Positions 35,910 to 44,321 of a DNA stretch of 64,000 nucleotides are shown here, piece by piece. The DNA comes from Roseiarcus sp963730555 (GTDB taxonomy: Bacteria > Pseudomonadota > Alphaproteobacteria > Rhizobiales > Beijerinckiaceae). The stretch lies in assembly GCA_963730555.1 (NCBI GenBank), contig CAVSSS010000011.1, forward strand, positions 186,001-250,000, given 5' to 3'. Both the position numbers and the translations under genes were made by a program. The notes below the pieces were generated by a model that saw only the letters and a list, made by a program, of their open reading frames with translations, had not been told where the DNA came from and did not search any database. Each line of letters opens with the position of its first letter. Positions within the stretch are counted from its first letter, which is position 1.

Positions 35910-35919
35910 GGGGCGCCCG

Positions 35920-36432
35920 TCAGTTCAGCTCCAGCGCGAACGGCTCTCCCTCGAAACAGTCCCGGCCCCGCCCAATTTCGGCGATCGCTTCGCTCATGCG
36001 TCCCCGGCGTCCGAGAGCGCGGTCGGCGAGCGCCACGAGCAGTGGGTTCGGCGAGGCGGTGGGCGACGCTGCGCGCAGCGAGCGCGCGACGTCGAACTCG
36101 TCGCGCTTGGGCGCAAGCGCACATGCGGCGATATAGGCGGCGGCGGTCGAACGGCTGACCCCGGCGAAGCAATGAATCAGCATCGGCTCGGCGCGGTCCC
36201 AGGCGTGGACAAACATCAATAGCTCATCAAGGTGGGCGGCTTCCGGGAGCACGTGCCCCGGCATCGCCTCGACAATGTCAGAGACGGCGAGATGCAGATG
36301 CCGTTCTGGCAGGATGTGCATCGGCCGCTGGATCTCAGTACCTGGGCTCAGCAGGGTGACAAGCGAGCGCGCGCCGGTCTTCGCGACGGTTTCGGTTATC
36401 AAGGCGAGCGAGCAGACGTGAAGGCGGGGCAT
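35920..36432 (-). CDS. Protein tyrosine/dual-specificity phosphatase-like protein
   Basis: This 170-residue protein has the phosphatase loop HCFAGVSRST (Cys88, Arg94), the CxxxxxR signature of the Cys-dependent phosphatase superfamily, and an upstream segment HLHLAVSDI that could give the general acid Asp. The N-terminus (LALITETVAKTGARSLVTLL) matches a group of alphaproteobacterial putative tyrosine phosphatases. A 23-base gap follows the HD hydrolase stop on the same strand. Confidence 0.85.
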   Translation of the reverse strand: MPRLHVCSLALITETVAKTGARSLVTLLSPGTEIQRPMHILPERHLHLAVSDIVEAMPGHVLPEAAHLDELLMFVHAWDRAEPMLIHCFAGVSRSTAAAYIAACALAPKRDEFDVARSLRAASPTASPNPLLVALADRALGRRGRMSEAIAEIGRGRDCFEGEPFALELN

Positions 36433-36455
36433 AGAACGGCTCTCTTGGCGGCGGC

Positions 36456-37070
36456 TTATCGGGATCTGGCGACCTCGGCGTCGAGTTCATCGAAACGGGT
36501 GAGAAACTGGGTTTCGACATCGGCCGGCCGCCGCGGCTCGAGGAAGGCGGCGAAATCCCGGATCGGCAGGTCAGGCTCGCCAAACAGTTTGCGCGCTTCC
36601 GCAATCGAGAAGCCGGCAAGCGCGGTCGCCTCGAGATAGGCTGATGCGCGATCAGCGACCTTGATACGGCGCTCAAGATCCTCCGAGGGTTCGGCGGGCA
36701 AGCCGAAGCGGATGAGGACCGCGCGCTTGAGCCGCGCCTCGATCAGCCTGTAGTCGCCGCCAATCGCCGCCTTGAACGGCGAGATCATGTCGCCGATCAC
36801 ATATTCCGGCGCGTCATGGAGCAGCGCCGCCAGCCGAGCCCCGGCGGGAGGAGAAACCTCCGCGGCCGCGAACAACGCCTCCACCAACAGGGAATGTTGC
36901 GCGACGGAAAAGATCTCAGGTCCCCTCGTCTGACCGTTCCAGCGGGCCACCCGCGCAAGCCCGTGCGCGATGTCGCCAATCTCGACGTCGAGCGGCGAGG
37001 GATCGATGAGATCGAGCCGCCGTCCTGACAACATCCGCTGCCAGGCGCGCCGCGGCGCGCGCTCGCTCAT
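36456..37070 (-). CDS. HD-domain phosphohydrolase (YfbR-like)
   Basis: This 204-residue HD protein starts at the ATG overlapping the tag stop (ATGA). A longer frame to 37634 is an antisense-type shadow over tag. The HD metal set is visible: first His in FSVAQHSLLVEAL, and LLHDAPEYVIGD as the HD pair (about 83-94). Such enzymes hydrolyse nucleoside monophosphates (5'-deoxynucleotidase type) or nucleotide-like compounds. Confidence 0.88.
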   Translation of the reverse strand: MSERAPRRAWQRMLSGRRLDLIDPSPLDVEIGDIAHGLARVARWNGQTRGPEIFSVAQHSLLVEALFAAAEVSPPAGARLAALLHDAPEYVIGDMISPFKAAIGGDYRLIEARLKRAVLIRFGLPAEPSEDLERRIKVADRASAYLEATALAGFSIAEARKLFGEPDLPIRDFAAFLEPRRPADVETQFLTRFDELDAEVARSR

Positions 37071-37729
37071 GGGCCAAGCTCGCGCGCCAGCGCCCGGCAG
37101 GCCTCGTGACGGCAGCAATCGACGAGATGATCGTTGACCATGCCGGTCGCCTGCATGAAGGCGTAGATGATCGTCGGCCCGACAAAATTGCCCCCCCGCG
37201 CGCGCAAATCCTTGGCGATGACGTGAGAAACGTCGCTCTCGGCCGGGACGTCCTTGAAGCTCATCCGCGCATTGTCGATCGGGCGTCCGTCGACAAAGCC
37301 CCACAAATGACGCGCGAACCCGCCTTTGTCCGCGAAGTCGAGCACGATGCGCGCCAGCGCCACCGTCGCCTCGATCTTCGCCCGGTTGCGAATGATGCCG
37401 GCGTCCTGCATCAGCGCGTCCTTTTTCTTGTCGCTCCAGCGCACGATCTTCTTCGGGTCGAAGCCGTCGAACGCCTGGCGGAAAGCGGGGCGCTTGCGCA
37501 GGATGGTGATCCAGGAGAGTCCGGCCTGGAACCCGTCGAGCACGAGCTTCTCGAACATCGCCCGATCGTCGTATTCGGGCACGCCCCATTCCTCGTCGTG
37601 ATAGGCGACGTAGAGCGGATCGACGCCAGGCCACGGACAGCGCGTCAATCCGTCGGCGCCCTTGAGCGCCGTTAGGACGCGGGGCGGCCTTTCCTTTTCG
37701 ACCCGCGGCGGCTTCTCTTTTCCAGCCAT
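37067..37729 (-). CDS. tag: DNA-3-methyladenine glycosylase I
   Basis: Tag removes 3-methyladenine from alkylated DNA. The start at 37729 (MAGKEKPP) has GGAGGGAAGG upstream, better than 39 bases further up. The N-terminal Zn-Cys (RCPWPG), YHDEEWGVP with the base-binding Glu, the SWITIL block, and the C-terminal LVDCCRHEACR motif are all present. It is translationally coupled to the HD gene. Confidence 0.95.
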   Translation of the reverse strand: MAGKEKPPRVEKERPPRVLTALKGADGLTRCPWPGVDPLYVAYHDEEWGVPEYDDRAMFEKLVLDGFQAGLSWITILRKRPAFRQAFDGFDPKKIVRWSDKKKDALMQDAGIIRNRAKIEATVALARIVLDFADKGGFARHLWGFVDGRPIDNARMSFKDVPAESDVSHVIAKDLRARGGNFVGPTIIYAFMQATGMVNDHLVDCCRHEACRALARELGP

Positions 37730-37834
37730 TGGCGACCTTCCCTCCTCAACCCATGCCTGGCAAGCCATTTGACCGGCCCGGAATCCCGCTCATAGACTTC
37801 GCTCCTTCGTGGGCCAACTCGAGGGGCACAGAGC

Positions 37835-38821
37835 ATGAGTTTTCGCGCCGTTCGAGCCGACAAGACCGACGCCGGGCAGGTCGTCAAGCTCGTCGAGATG
37901 GACGAGTCCGAGCTGATGGACGGCGACGTCACGATCCGGGTGACGCATTCGACCGTCAACTACAAGGACGGGCTGGCGCTCAGCGGCAAATCGCCGGTCA
38001 TCCGGCGCTTTCCGATGGTTCTCGGCGTCGATCTCGCCGGAATCGTGGAGAGCTCCCGCCGCTCGGACTTTGCGCCCGGCGACGAGGTCGTGCTGACCGG
38101 CTATGGCCTCAGCGAGACCCATTTCGGCGGCTATGCCGAGAGAGCGCGCGTGAATGGCGACTGGCTGGTCAAGCTGCCGACTGGCCTCACCCGGGCCGAG
38201 GCCATGGCGATCGGCACAGCCGGCTTCACCGCGATGCTGGCGCTGATGGCGATCGAGCGGCATGACCTGACGCCGTCCGCGGGCGCGGCGCTGGTGACCG
38301 GGGCGGCCGGCGGCGTCGGCTCGATGGCGATCTCGCTCTTCGCCGACAAGGGCTGGCGGGTGATCGCCTCGACGGGACGCGCGCGCGAGGCCGCCTACCT
38401 CAAGGCGCTCGGCGCGGACGAGGTCATCGACCGCGCGGCGCTCAGCGCTCCCAGCAACAGGCCGCTCGGCAAGGAGCAATGGGCCGCGGCGATCGACAGT
38501 GTCGGCTCGACGACGCTCGCCAATGTGCTGGCGCAAACGCGCTACGGCGGCGCGGTCGCCGCCTGCGGGCTCGCCGGCGGCCTGGACTTAGCCACGACGG
38601 TCGCGCCGTTTATCCTGCGCGGCGTCTCGCTCTTGGGCATCGACAGCGTCCACTGCCCGACCGAACGCCGGCTCGAAGCTTGGCGGCGCCTGGCGCTCGA
38701 CCTCGACCGCCTGAAGCTCGCCTCGATGACCCGGACCATCCCCCTGGCCGAGGTGTTCGACGCCGGGGCCAGCATCCTCAAGGGCGAGACCCGGGGGCGG
38801 CTCGTGGTGACGATCCCGTGA
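37835..38821 (+). CDS. acuI: Acrylyl-CoA reductase, MDR family
   Basis: This 328-residue member of the YhdH/AcuI branch of medium-chain dehydrogenases reduces acrylyl-CoA to propionyl-CoA with NADPH. Typical are NYKDGLALSGK near residue 44, GVDLAGIVESS, and the NADPH motif VTGAAGGVGSMAISLFA near residue 154. No Zn ligands are visible, as expected. The gene is followed by repeat copy B. Confidence 0.88.
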   Translation: MSFRAVRADKTDAGQVVKLVEMDESELMDGDVTIRVTHSTVNYKDGLALSGKSPVIRRFPMVLGVDLAGIVESSRRSDFAPGDEVVLTGYGLSETHFGGYAERARVNGDWLVKLPTGLTRAEAMAIGTAGFTAMLALMAIERHDLTPSAGAALVTGAAGGVGSMAISLFADKGWRVIASTGRAREAAYLKALGADEVIDRAALSAPSNRPLGKEQWAAAIDSVGSTTLANVLAQTRYGGAVAACGLAGGLDLATTVAPFILRGVSLLGIDSVHCPTERRLEAWRRLALDLDRLKLASMTRTIPLAEVFDAGASILKGETRGRLVVTIP

Positions 38822-39232
38822 ACGCATCCCGCGCTTGGACAGATACAACCTGAAAGGGCGAATTTGATCCAAATAAATGCAAGGAGATCCAAGGGAAATG
38901 CAAGGAAGATTGCTTGGATTTCCCTTGGATCTCCTTGGCCTAAATGAGCCTTTTCAATGGGTTACGACGGAAAAAATAAAAAATAACCCCTAGCGACCGA
39001 GACCCGCCCCGGTTGCAAATCGCACGCGCCATGTCGACGTTGTCGCGGGCCACGGAGCTTGCGGCGGTCGAGTTTGTCAGGGCCGAAATCATAACCCGAC
39101 GTTCTGCTTAACGCAACAAAATGTCGATGATTTCTAGAATTCTGTCACCGACCCAGGGGGATGTAACGCAGCCGGCGAGCTGGGCGGCGGGCCGCGAGGG
39201 CTTTCAATCCAGCCGATTCGCGCCTATCCGGC
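38822..39232. other. Spacer filled by repeat copy B
   Basis: The 411 bases contain no convincing gene. The hairpin at 38880-38937, the conserved tail and further similarity with copy A fill most of it (38869-39148). The rest before the Nudix gene has no recognised site. Confidence 0.6.
38869..39148 (+). repeat. Dispersed repeat with long hairpin, copy B
   Basis: The hairpin pairs 38880-38904 with 38913-38937 (25 bases, one mismatch, 8-base loop). It is followed by GGCCTAAATGAGC and CTTTTCAATGGGTTA at about 38952-38966, then an A/T-rich tract, as in copy A (24436-24727, opposite orientation). The stem differs from copy A mainly by paired changes. On the minus strand a frame again ends NPLKRLI-stop next to the hairpin, but its coding part is shifted. 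Confidence 0.8.
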
Positions 39233-39754
39233 TTGCAGCGCGTTGAAAGCTGGCTCCCCGGAGAAACGATCATCCCCCGCAATGCCAAGAGACGACGAGC
39301 ACGGCCGGCGGTCCGCGTCCAATACGGTGCGTTGCCTTACCGATTCACGCCCATGGCCGCGCTCGAGATCCTCATCCTAACGACGCGTCAATCCAGACGA
39401 TGGATTGTGCCCAAGGGTTGGCCGATCAAGCGGCTCACGCCTTCGAAGTCGGCTGCGCGGGAGGCGTTCGAGGAAGCCGGCGTGAGAGGAAAGATCGGCG
39501 CGCGAGCGATCGGCGTTTTCAGATACAAAAAGGCGGCGGGGGAGAACGGCGCCGACCCGGACTACGAGGTCAAGATTTTCCCTCTGCTGGTTCGAAGGCA
39601 AAGCGCGACCTGGCCAGAATTCGGACAGCGCGTGGTTCAATGGGTCGACCCGGAGAAGGCGATCTCACTCATTCGAGACCCGGAGCTGAAGGCGATCGTC
39701 GAAAAGTTCGCCAAGCGCGCGGCCGCCGCGGCGGCAAGCAAGGTCATTTACTGA
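39233..39754 (+). CDS. Nudix hydrolase family protein
   Basis: The frame begins at TTG (39233) and may really start at a later ATG (39353). The Nudix box is GWPIKRLTPSKSAAREAFEE with following AGV; the REAFEEAG part, which carries the metal-binding Glu residues, is intact, while the first Glu of the classic GX5E is not conserved. The upstream VQYGALPYRF and late KIFPLLVRR are family-typical. It probably hydrolyses a nucleoside-diphosphate-linked compound, such as diphosphoinositol-type substrates. Confidence 0.82.
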   Translation: MQRVESWLPGETIIPRNAKRRRARPAVRVQYGALPYRFTPMAALEILILTTRQSRRWIVPKGWPIKRLTPSKSAAREAFEEAGVRGKIGARAIGVFRYKKAAGENGADPDYEVKIFPLLVRRQSATWPEFGQRVVQWVDPEKAISLIRDPELKAIVEKFAKRAAAAAASKVIY

Positions 39755-39804
39755 ACTAGGACGCTCCCTCACCATCGATCGAACGAGAGCAGCGCGGTCC
39801 TAAT

Positions 39805-40197
39805 CTACGCACTTCTTCCGATGTCGGCGATTCGGCAGCGAACCGGCGCGCTCTCATCGAAATAGACGATTGCGCAGATCCGGTGATAACCGTCGGCGAC
39901 AACGAGGGGGAGCCCGTTTCCCATGTCCCCGCGAACCAGAAGAACGGGCGCTAGCGCCTTGCCTTTCTGAATCCGCTTCAGGTCTTGATCGACATGCGGC
40001 TCGTCACGCGGCAGAAGCGGGAGCTGAGCCGCGCGCAACAAGTCCTTCGCGGCGTGCTCAATAAGCTTCGAGCCGCGAAGGCTCTTGACGAGCGCGTGGG
40101 CTTTCGCGTCGGGGCACAGAAGCGAAAGATATTTGAACGCGGCTTCGAAATCCTCGTCTTCCTCCTTTTCGCTCCACTTGAGATCTGGCTTGCCCAC
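39805..40197 (-). CDS. ParB/Srx-fold-like protein of unknown function
   Basis: This 130-residue protein contains VADGYHRICAIVYFDE (about 101-116), the pattern of the ParB-type nucleotide/phosphate loop (DGxHR), and a preceding VLLVRG segment. There is no DNA-binding HTH, so it is not a partition ParB. Small orphan proteins with this fold occur across alphaproteobacteria; the substrate is unknown. Confidence 0.7.
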   Translation of the reverse strand: MGKPDLKWSEKEEDEDFEAAFKYLSLLCPDAKAHALVKSLRGSKLIEHAAKDLLRAAQLPLLPRDEPHVDQDLKRIQKGKALAPVLLVRGDMGNGLPLVVADGYHRICAIVYFDESAPVRCRIADIGRSA

Positions 40198-40288
40198 GCG
40201 TCGCCGCTCCTCTCATTTGAGACGTGTTCCAAGGACGTAGCTTAGCTCTTCCAGCGGCGCGGCGACACAGGTGCGGCCTGACCGCGTT

Positions 40289-41809
40289 TTACGGATTGAT
40301 CTGAACCCTGGCGAGATAATGCTCGACCCCGTCCACCGACGGGGCCGGCAGGGCCAACCCGACATAGGTGTCGGGACGGATGAGATAGAGCGCGTTCTCC
40401 CTGAGCCCGGCGTGACGCATGTGGTCGGTCCACGCGTAGACCGCGAGAGGAATGTGGCGCCCTTCGGCCCATCGCTTCACGTAGTCGTCGGCCTTCCCAT
40501 AGACATGGATCTGCCAGCCGATGCGCCTGAGCGCCTGGTAGTTGTCGGTTTCGCCCATCTTCACCCAGGGCATGCGGTCGCCGCCGTGAACAGGGCCCGC
40601 GTGGCCTTCATCGAGGCCCTTGCCGCGATAGTTCAAGGTGATTTGGGAGATGGTGCGAAAGATATAGTCGCGGGCCGCCTCGAACCTGACCATCTGCGGC
40701 AGAACGATCGGCGCGACGCGCGTGCGAATGATCTCAGCCAGGTTGCCTTCGCCGGCTGCGACGTTGAAAAACCGGTCGGTGGTTTGCACCAAACGCAAAG
40801 CGAAAGCGCGCCGCTCGGCTTCGAATGTGTCGAGCAACGCGTCCTGTGCGCGGCCAGCCAGAACCGCTTGAAGCTTCCAGGCGAGGTTGATCGCGTCGCC
40901 GATGCCGGTGTTCATCCCCTGCCCGCCCACAGGCGTATGGATATGCGCCGCATCGCCCAGGACGAAGGCTCGACGCTTTCGGAAGCGGTCGGTCACCCGG
41001 TGGTGAATGTGGTAGACTGAAAGCCAGTTTACCTTGTCGACCTTGAGCTTGAGATTGTGGCTCGCTCGATCGCTAATGTCGTCAAAGGTGAGCTTGTCCA
41101 CGTCCTTGCCCGGTGAGGGCTTGATAGCCCCGATCAGGCGTACGCGGCCCTCATGCGCCAGTGGGAAAATGGCGAGGAAATCGGATTCGTCGAGGTCGAC
41201 GTTGAGATCGCCGTTGATGGCCAGGCCTTCGCCGACCACATCGGCGACGTAGAAGATCTGCGGGTAAGTTCCGCCCGGAAAGCTCGTCCCCATGATTTCA
41301 CGGACTTTCGACCTCGCGCCGTCGCAGCCGGCGATGAAAGCCGCGGTCACCACGCTTTCGCTGCCGTTCGGCCCACGCAAGCGGGCGCGGATGTGGTCGC
41401 CTTCCTCGGCATATCCGAGAAATTCGGTTCGTCGCTCCACCTGCACGCCGAAGTCTTGCAGACGTTCGATCAAGAGCCGCTCATGCTCGTCCTGCGGGAA
41501 GATGTGCAGAAAGCCATAGCGCGTGAGATCCGAGGCGATTTGCTCGAACGGAACCCGCGCCGCTTCACGACCGCCGAGCCACAAGCGGGCGCCGGGGACC
41601 GTGTAGCCTCTCGCGACGACAAGCTTGGCGAGATCGAGCTGCTCGTAGAGCTCGAGCGTTCGCGCGTGGACGGCCAACGCCCGGGACGTTGTTCCAGGTT
41701 CAGCCGTCTCGTCGATGATGCGGACGGGGACGCCCTGTTTCGTCAGCCAAAGAGCGAGAACCAATCCGGTCGGCCCTGCGCCGACGATCAATACGCTCGG
41801 ATCCGCCAT
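40289..41809 (-). CDS. Class A FAD-dependent aromatic monooxygenase (MhpA/PheA type)
   Basis: This 506-residue flavoprotein monooxygenase has the FAD motif VLIVGAGPTGLVLALWL (6-22), the DG region GCDGARSKVRE (about 158-168), and the second FAD site GDAAHIHTPVGGQGMNTGIGDA (about 285-305, given here for its key Gly and Asp). It is the fold of phenol and 3-hydroxyphenylpropionate hydroxylases. The C-terminal thioredoxin-like extension of some members is rudimentary. The gene has no pathway neighbours, so the aromatic substrate is unknown. Confidence 0.88.
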   Translation of the reverse strand: MADPSVLIVGAGPTGLVLALWLTKQGVPVRIIDETAEPGTTSRALAVHARTLELYEQLDLAKLVVARGYTVPGARLWLGGREAARVPFEQIASDLTRYGFLHIFPQDEHERLLIERLQDFGVQVERRTEFLGYAEEGDHIRARLRGPNGSESVVTAAFIAGCDGARSKVREIMGTSFPGGTYPQIFYVADVVGEGLAINGDLNVDLDESDFLAIFPLAHEGRVRLIGAIKPSPGKDVDKLTFDDISDRASHNLKLKVDKVNWLSVYHIHHRVTDRFRKRRAFVLGDAAHIHTPVGGQGMNTGIGDAINLAWKLQAVLAGRAQDALLDTFEAERRAFALRLVQTTDRFFNVAAGEGNLAEIIRTRVAPIVLPQMVRFEAARDYIFRTISQITLNYRGKGLDEGHAGPVHGGDRMPWVKMGETDNYQALRRIGWQIHVYGKADDYVKRWAEGRHIPLAVYAWTDHMRHAGLRENALYLIRPDTYVGLALPAPSVDGVEHYLARVQINP

Positions 41810-41969
41810 GATCGTGCTCCAAGTGAGCCGAGACAGGGGGGTTATGCGCGTTTACAACGATTGGCTGACCAAAAAAGGGCCATGAGCGGCAAAACAATTG
41901 TCGGCGAGGGCCCTCCCTCAAGCGCCGAAATCTGGCGCGCTCGAGCGACCTGTCCGGTTGAGCCGCGGC

Positions 41970-42979
41970 TCATGGTTTCTCGGCGCCGATCCGGCTCTCC
42001 AGCGCGTCGTAGAGCGCATTGCGGGCGGCGAAAGTCTGCTCGAGCGCGGCGACGCTGACCCGCTCGGCGCCCTGAGCGAGCAGCCAGCCGGAAAGCTCCG
42101 CCACCTTGTCGCGTGCGCAATGGAGCGCGACGAAGCCATGCGGATCGACGTCCTCGCCGGTCGCCGAGACCGCGCCGAAGCGCTCGGCGGCCGTCTCGAC
42201 CACGAAATGCGCCGGGCTCGGCAGCCGCGCCCGGACTTCGCGGGACTGCCGCGCTTCCTCGCTCGCGGCGATCCGGGCGAGGATGGCGCGCGCGGCCTGC
42301 CTCGCATTCGCCCCCCACGAGGCGGTGAGCGAGGCGATAAGCGTCGCCTGCGAGCGCAGGATGATCCCATCGTCGAGGGGTTTCAGCGCATTGGCGGCGA
42401 GCGTCGCGCCGGTCGTGGTGATGTCGACGATGAGCTCCGCCGCGCCCGATGCGGGCGCCCCTCGGTCGCGCCCAGGCTCTCGACGATCCGGTAGTCGGCG
42501 ACGCCATGCTCGGCGAAGAAGCGGCGGGTGAGATTGACGTACTTCGTCGCGACCCGCATGCGCTCGCCGCGCTTGGCGCGATAGGCCGAAGCGACGTCGT
42601 CGAGATCGGCCATGGTGCGCACGTCAATCCAGGCCTTCGGCGCCGCGACCACGACATTGGCGTGGCCGAAGCCGAGCGGGCTCAACAGCTCGAACCGAGC
42701 CTCGACGTCGGGCGCCTTCTCGCGCAGCAGATCCTCGCCGGCGACGCCGAAATGCGCGCTGCCCGCCGCGAGTTGGCCGACGATCTCGGCTGACGAAATA
42801 TAGGCGACCTCGACGCCCGGCAGCCCGGCGATCGCGCCGCGATAGTCGCGCGCTCCCCGCCCCTGCACGAGCTCGAGCCCGGCGCGAGCGAAGAAGGCCG
42901 CGGCGGCCTCCTGCAACCGCCCCTTGGAAGGGACAGCGAGCACGAACGGAGCTTCGGCGCCATTGCCTTTGCCGGCCAT
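41970..42979 (-). pseudogene. hisG: ATP phosphoribosyltransferase, broken by a one-base frameshift
   Basis: The first step of histidine synthesis. The N-terminal 170 residues (LAVPSKGRLQEAAAAFFARAG, then GVAGEDLLREK) read in one frame from the ATG at 42979. The rest (VDITTTGATLAANALKPLDD, closing RNALYDALESRIGAEKP) reads in another. The break is at the CCCC run at 42458-42461 (GAGGGGCGCCC on the coding strand; one more G restores E-G-A-P). Being in an essential pathway, a sequencing or assembly error is as likely as a real mutation. The A of this start is shared with the hisZ stop. Confidence 0.85.
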
Positions 42980-44148
42980 CAGCGCTCTCCCCCGTTCGTA
43001 AGGCGATCGAGATTGATCGCCGCGCCAACGGCGGGAATGTCCTCATTGGCGCCGAGGCGTCTGGCAAGCCCGTCGTAGCGTCCACCGGCAAGCGCGGTCT
43101 TCGCGCCGGAGACATGAGGATCGTGGGCCTCGAACACGAAGCCCGTGTAATAGTCGAAATCGCGCACGAAGGCGGCGCTGAACCGGGTCGCCTCGATCGC
43201 CACGCCGCGGGCGGCGATGAAGCCGTTGCGGCGCTCGAACGCGTCCAAAGCCGCGTCCAAGTCGAGGCCGGCGGAATGGGCCAGGCGCCGGAGCTCGACC
43301 GCGGCCTGATCCGGATCGCCGGAGATGCCTAGGAAGGCGTCGAGCGCCGCCCGCTTCTCGGTTTCGATCGGCGGGCCAGAGCGCAGCGACGCCTGTTCCA
43401 GAAAACGGTCGGCGATTTCGCTCGCCGTGCGCCCGCCGACCGCGTCGATGCCGGCGATCGCGAGCAGGTCCTCGACCAAAGCCTTCGCGCCGGCGTGGTC
43501 GGCGCTCTCGAGCGCCGCCAGAACGCCGGGCTGGGCGAGGGCGCTCTGGCTCGGGCGAGTGAAAATGGCTTCGAGGCTTAAGCCCCGGGCGACGCCGCGG
43601 CGCAGACGCCTCCGCCACGGCTCCGGGATTTTCAAGGAATCGAGCATGGCGTCGAACAGGCCGGCGTCGCCGAGCCGCGCCGCGAGCGCTCCGCCCGCCG
43701 CCGTCGCCGCCTCCATGGCGAGCGAGAACACTTCCGCATCGGCCGCTTCGGCGTCACGGCGCCCGAAGCTCTCGAGCCCCGTCTGGGTCTGCTCGCCGCC
43801 CCGGCCTGCCCGAGCCCGGAATACCGGGCCGAGATAGGAGTATTCGGCGATTTTGCCGGCATTGTCCGAACTGAGATAGGCGCGGCAGACGGGGATCGTA
43901 TATTCCGGCCTGAGGCACAGCTCCTCGCCCGCGGCGTCGGCGGTGAGGAACAGGCGGCGGCGGACCTCCTCGCCAGACATATCGAGAAAAATCGCCGCCG
44001 GATGCAGGATCGGCGGCTCGGTGCGCTCGAAGCCGGCGGCAAGCAGGCAATCGAGCGCGCGTTCGCCGGCCGTGCGCGGCGCTTCGTTGGCGGGGTCGCC
44101 GCTTCGCGGCGCTTGGCTCCCGGCATCGGCCAGAATCATTTCGGTCAC
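42979..44148 (-). CDS. hisZ: ATP phosphoribosyltransferase regulatory subunit
   Basis: HisZ is a paralogue of histidyl-tRNA synthetase without aminoacylation that forms the active complex with the short HisG. The 389-residue protein shows the class-II core: RPEYTIPVCRAYLS, FRARAGRGGEQTQTGLESFG (motif-2-like) and FDYYTGFVFEAHDP, then GGRYDGLARRLG. The stop overlaps the hisG start (TGATG). Confidence 0.93.
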   Translation of the reverse strand: MTEMILADAGSQAPRSGDPANEAPRTAGERALDCLLAAGFERTEPPILHPAAIFLDMSGEEVRRRLFLTADAAGEELCLRPEYTIPVCRAYLSSDNAGKIAEYSYLGPVFRARAGRGGEQTQTGLESFGRRDAEAADAEVFSLAMEAATAAGGALAARLGDAGLFDAMLDSLKIPEPWRRRLRRGVARGLSLEAIFTRPSQSALAQPGVLAALESADHAGAKALVEDLLAIAGIDAVGGRTASEIADRFLEQASLRSGPPIETEKRAALDAFLGISGDPDQAAVELRRLAHSAGLDLDAALDAFERRNGFIAARGVAIEATRFSAAFVRDFDYYTGFVFEAHDPHVSGAKTALAGGRYDGLARRLGANEDIPAVGAAINLDRLTNGGER

Positions 44149-44321
44149 CAGATGGCCCTCATGGGTCTTTGGCCCCCCTTTAACAAAGCCGGCGCGAGCG
44201 CGCAGCCCCTAACCTTGCCCAAGGTGAACGCTCCGTCAGCGCCCGGTTGCGGCCGCAGCGCGGCCATGGTCGGATGACAAAGGAGCGCGCCGAATCACTA
44301 TTGGGGGCGATCTCACCTGCA

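Noticed and set aside
36456..37634. 392-codon extension of the HD hydrolase over tag
   Set aside because: The extra N-terminal part lies over tag on the same strand in another frame and is arginine-rich shadow sequence. The ATGA overlap with tag gives the true start.
42383..42979. hisG read as two separate proteins
   Set aside because: The second frame has no ribosome site or start at the joint, and the two parts align as one HisG. A one-base shift explains it better.
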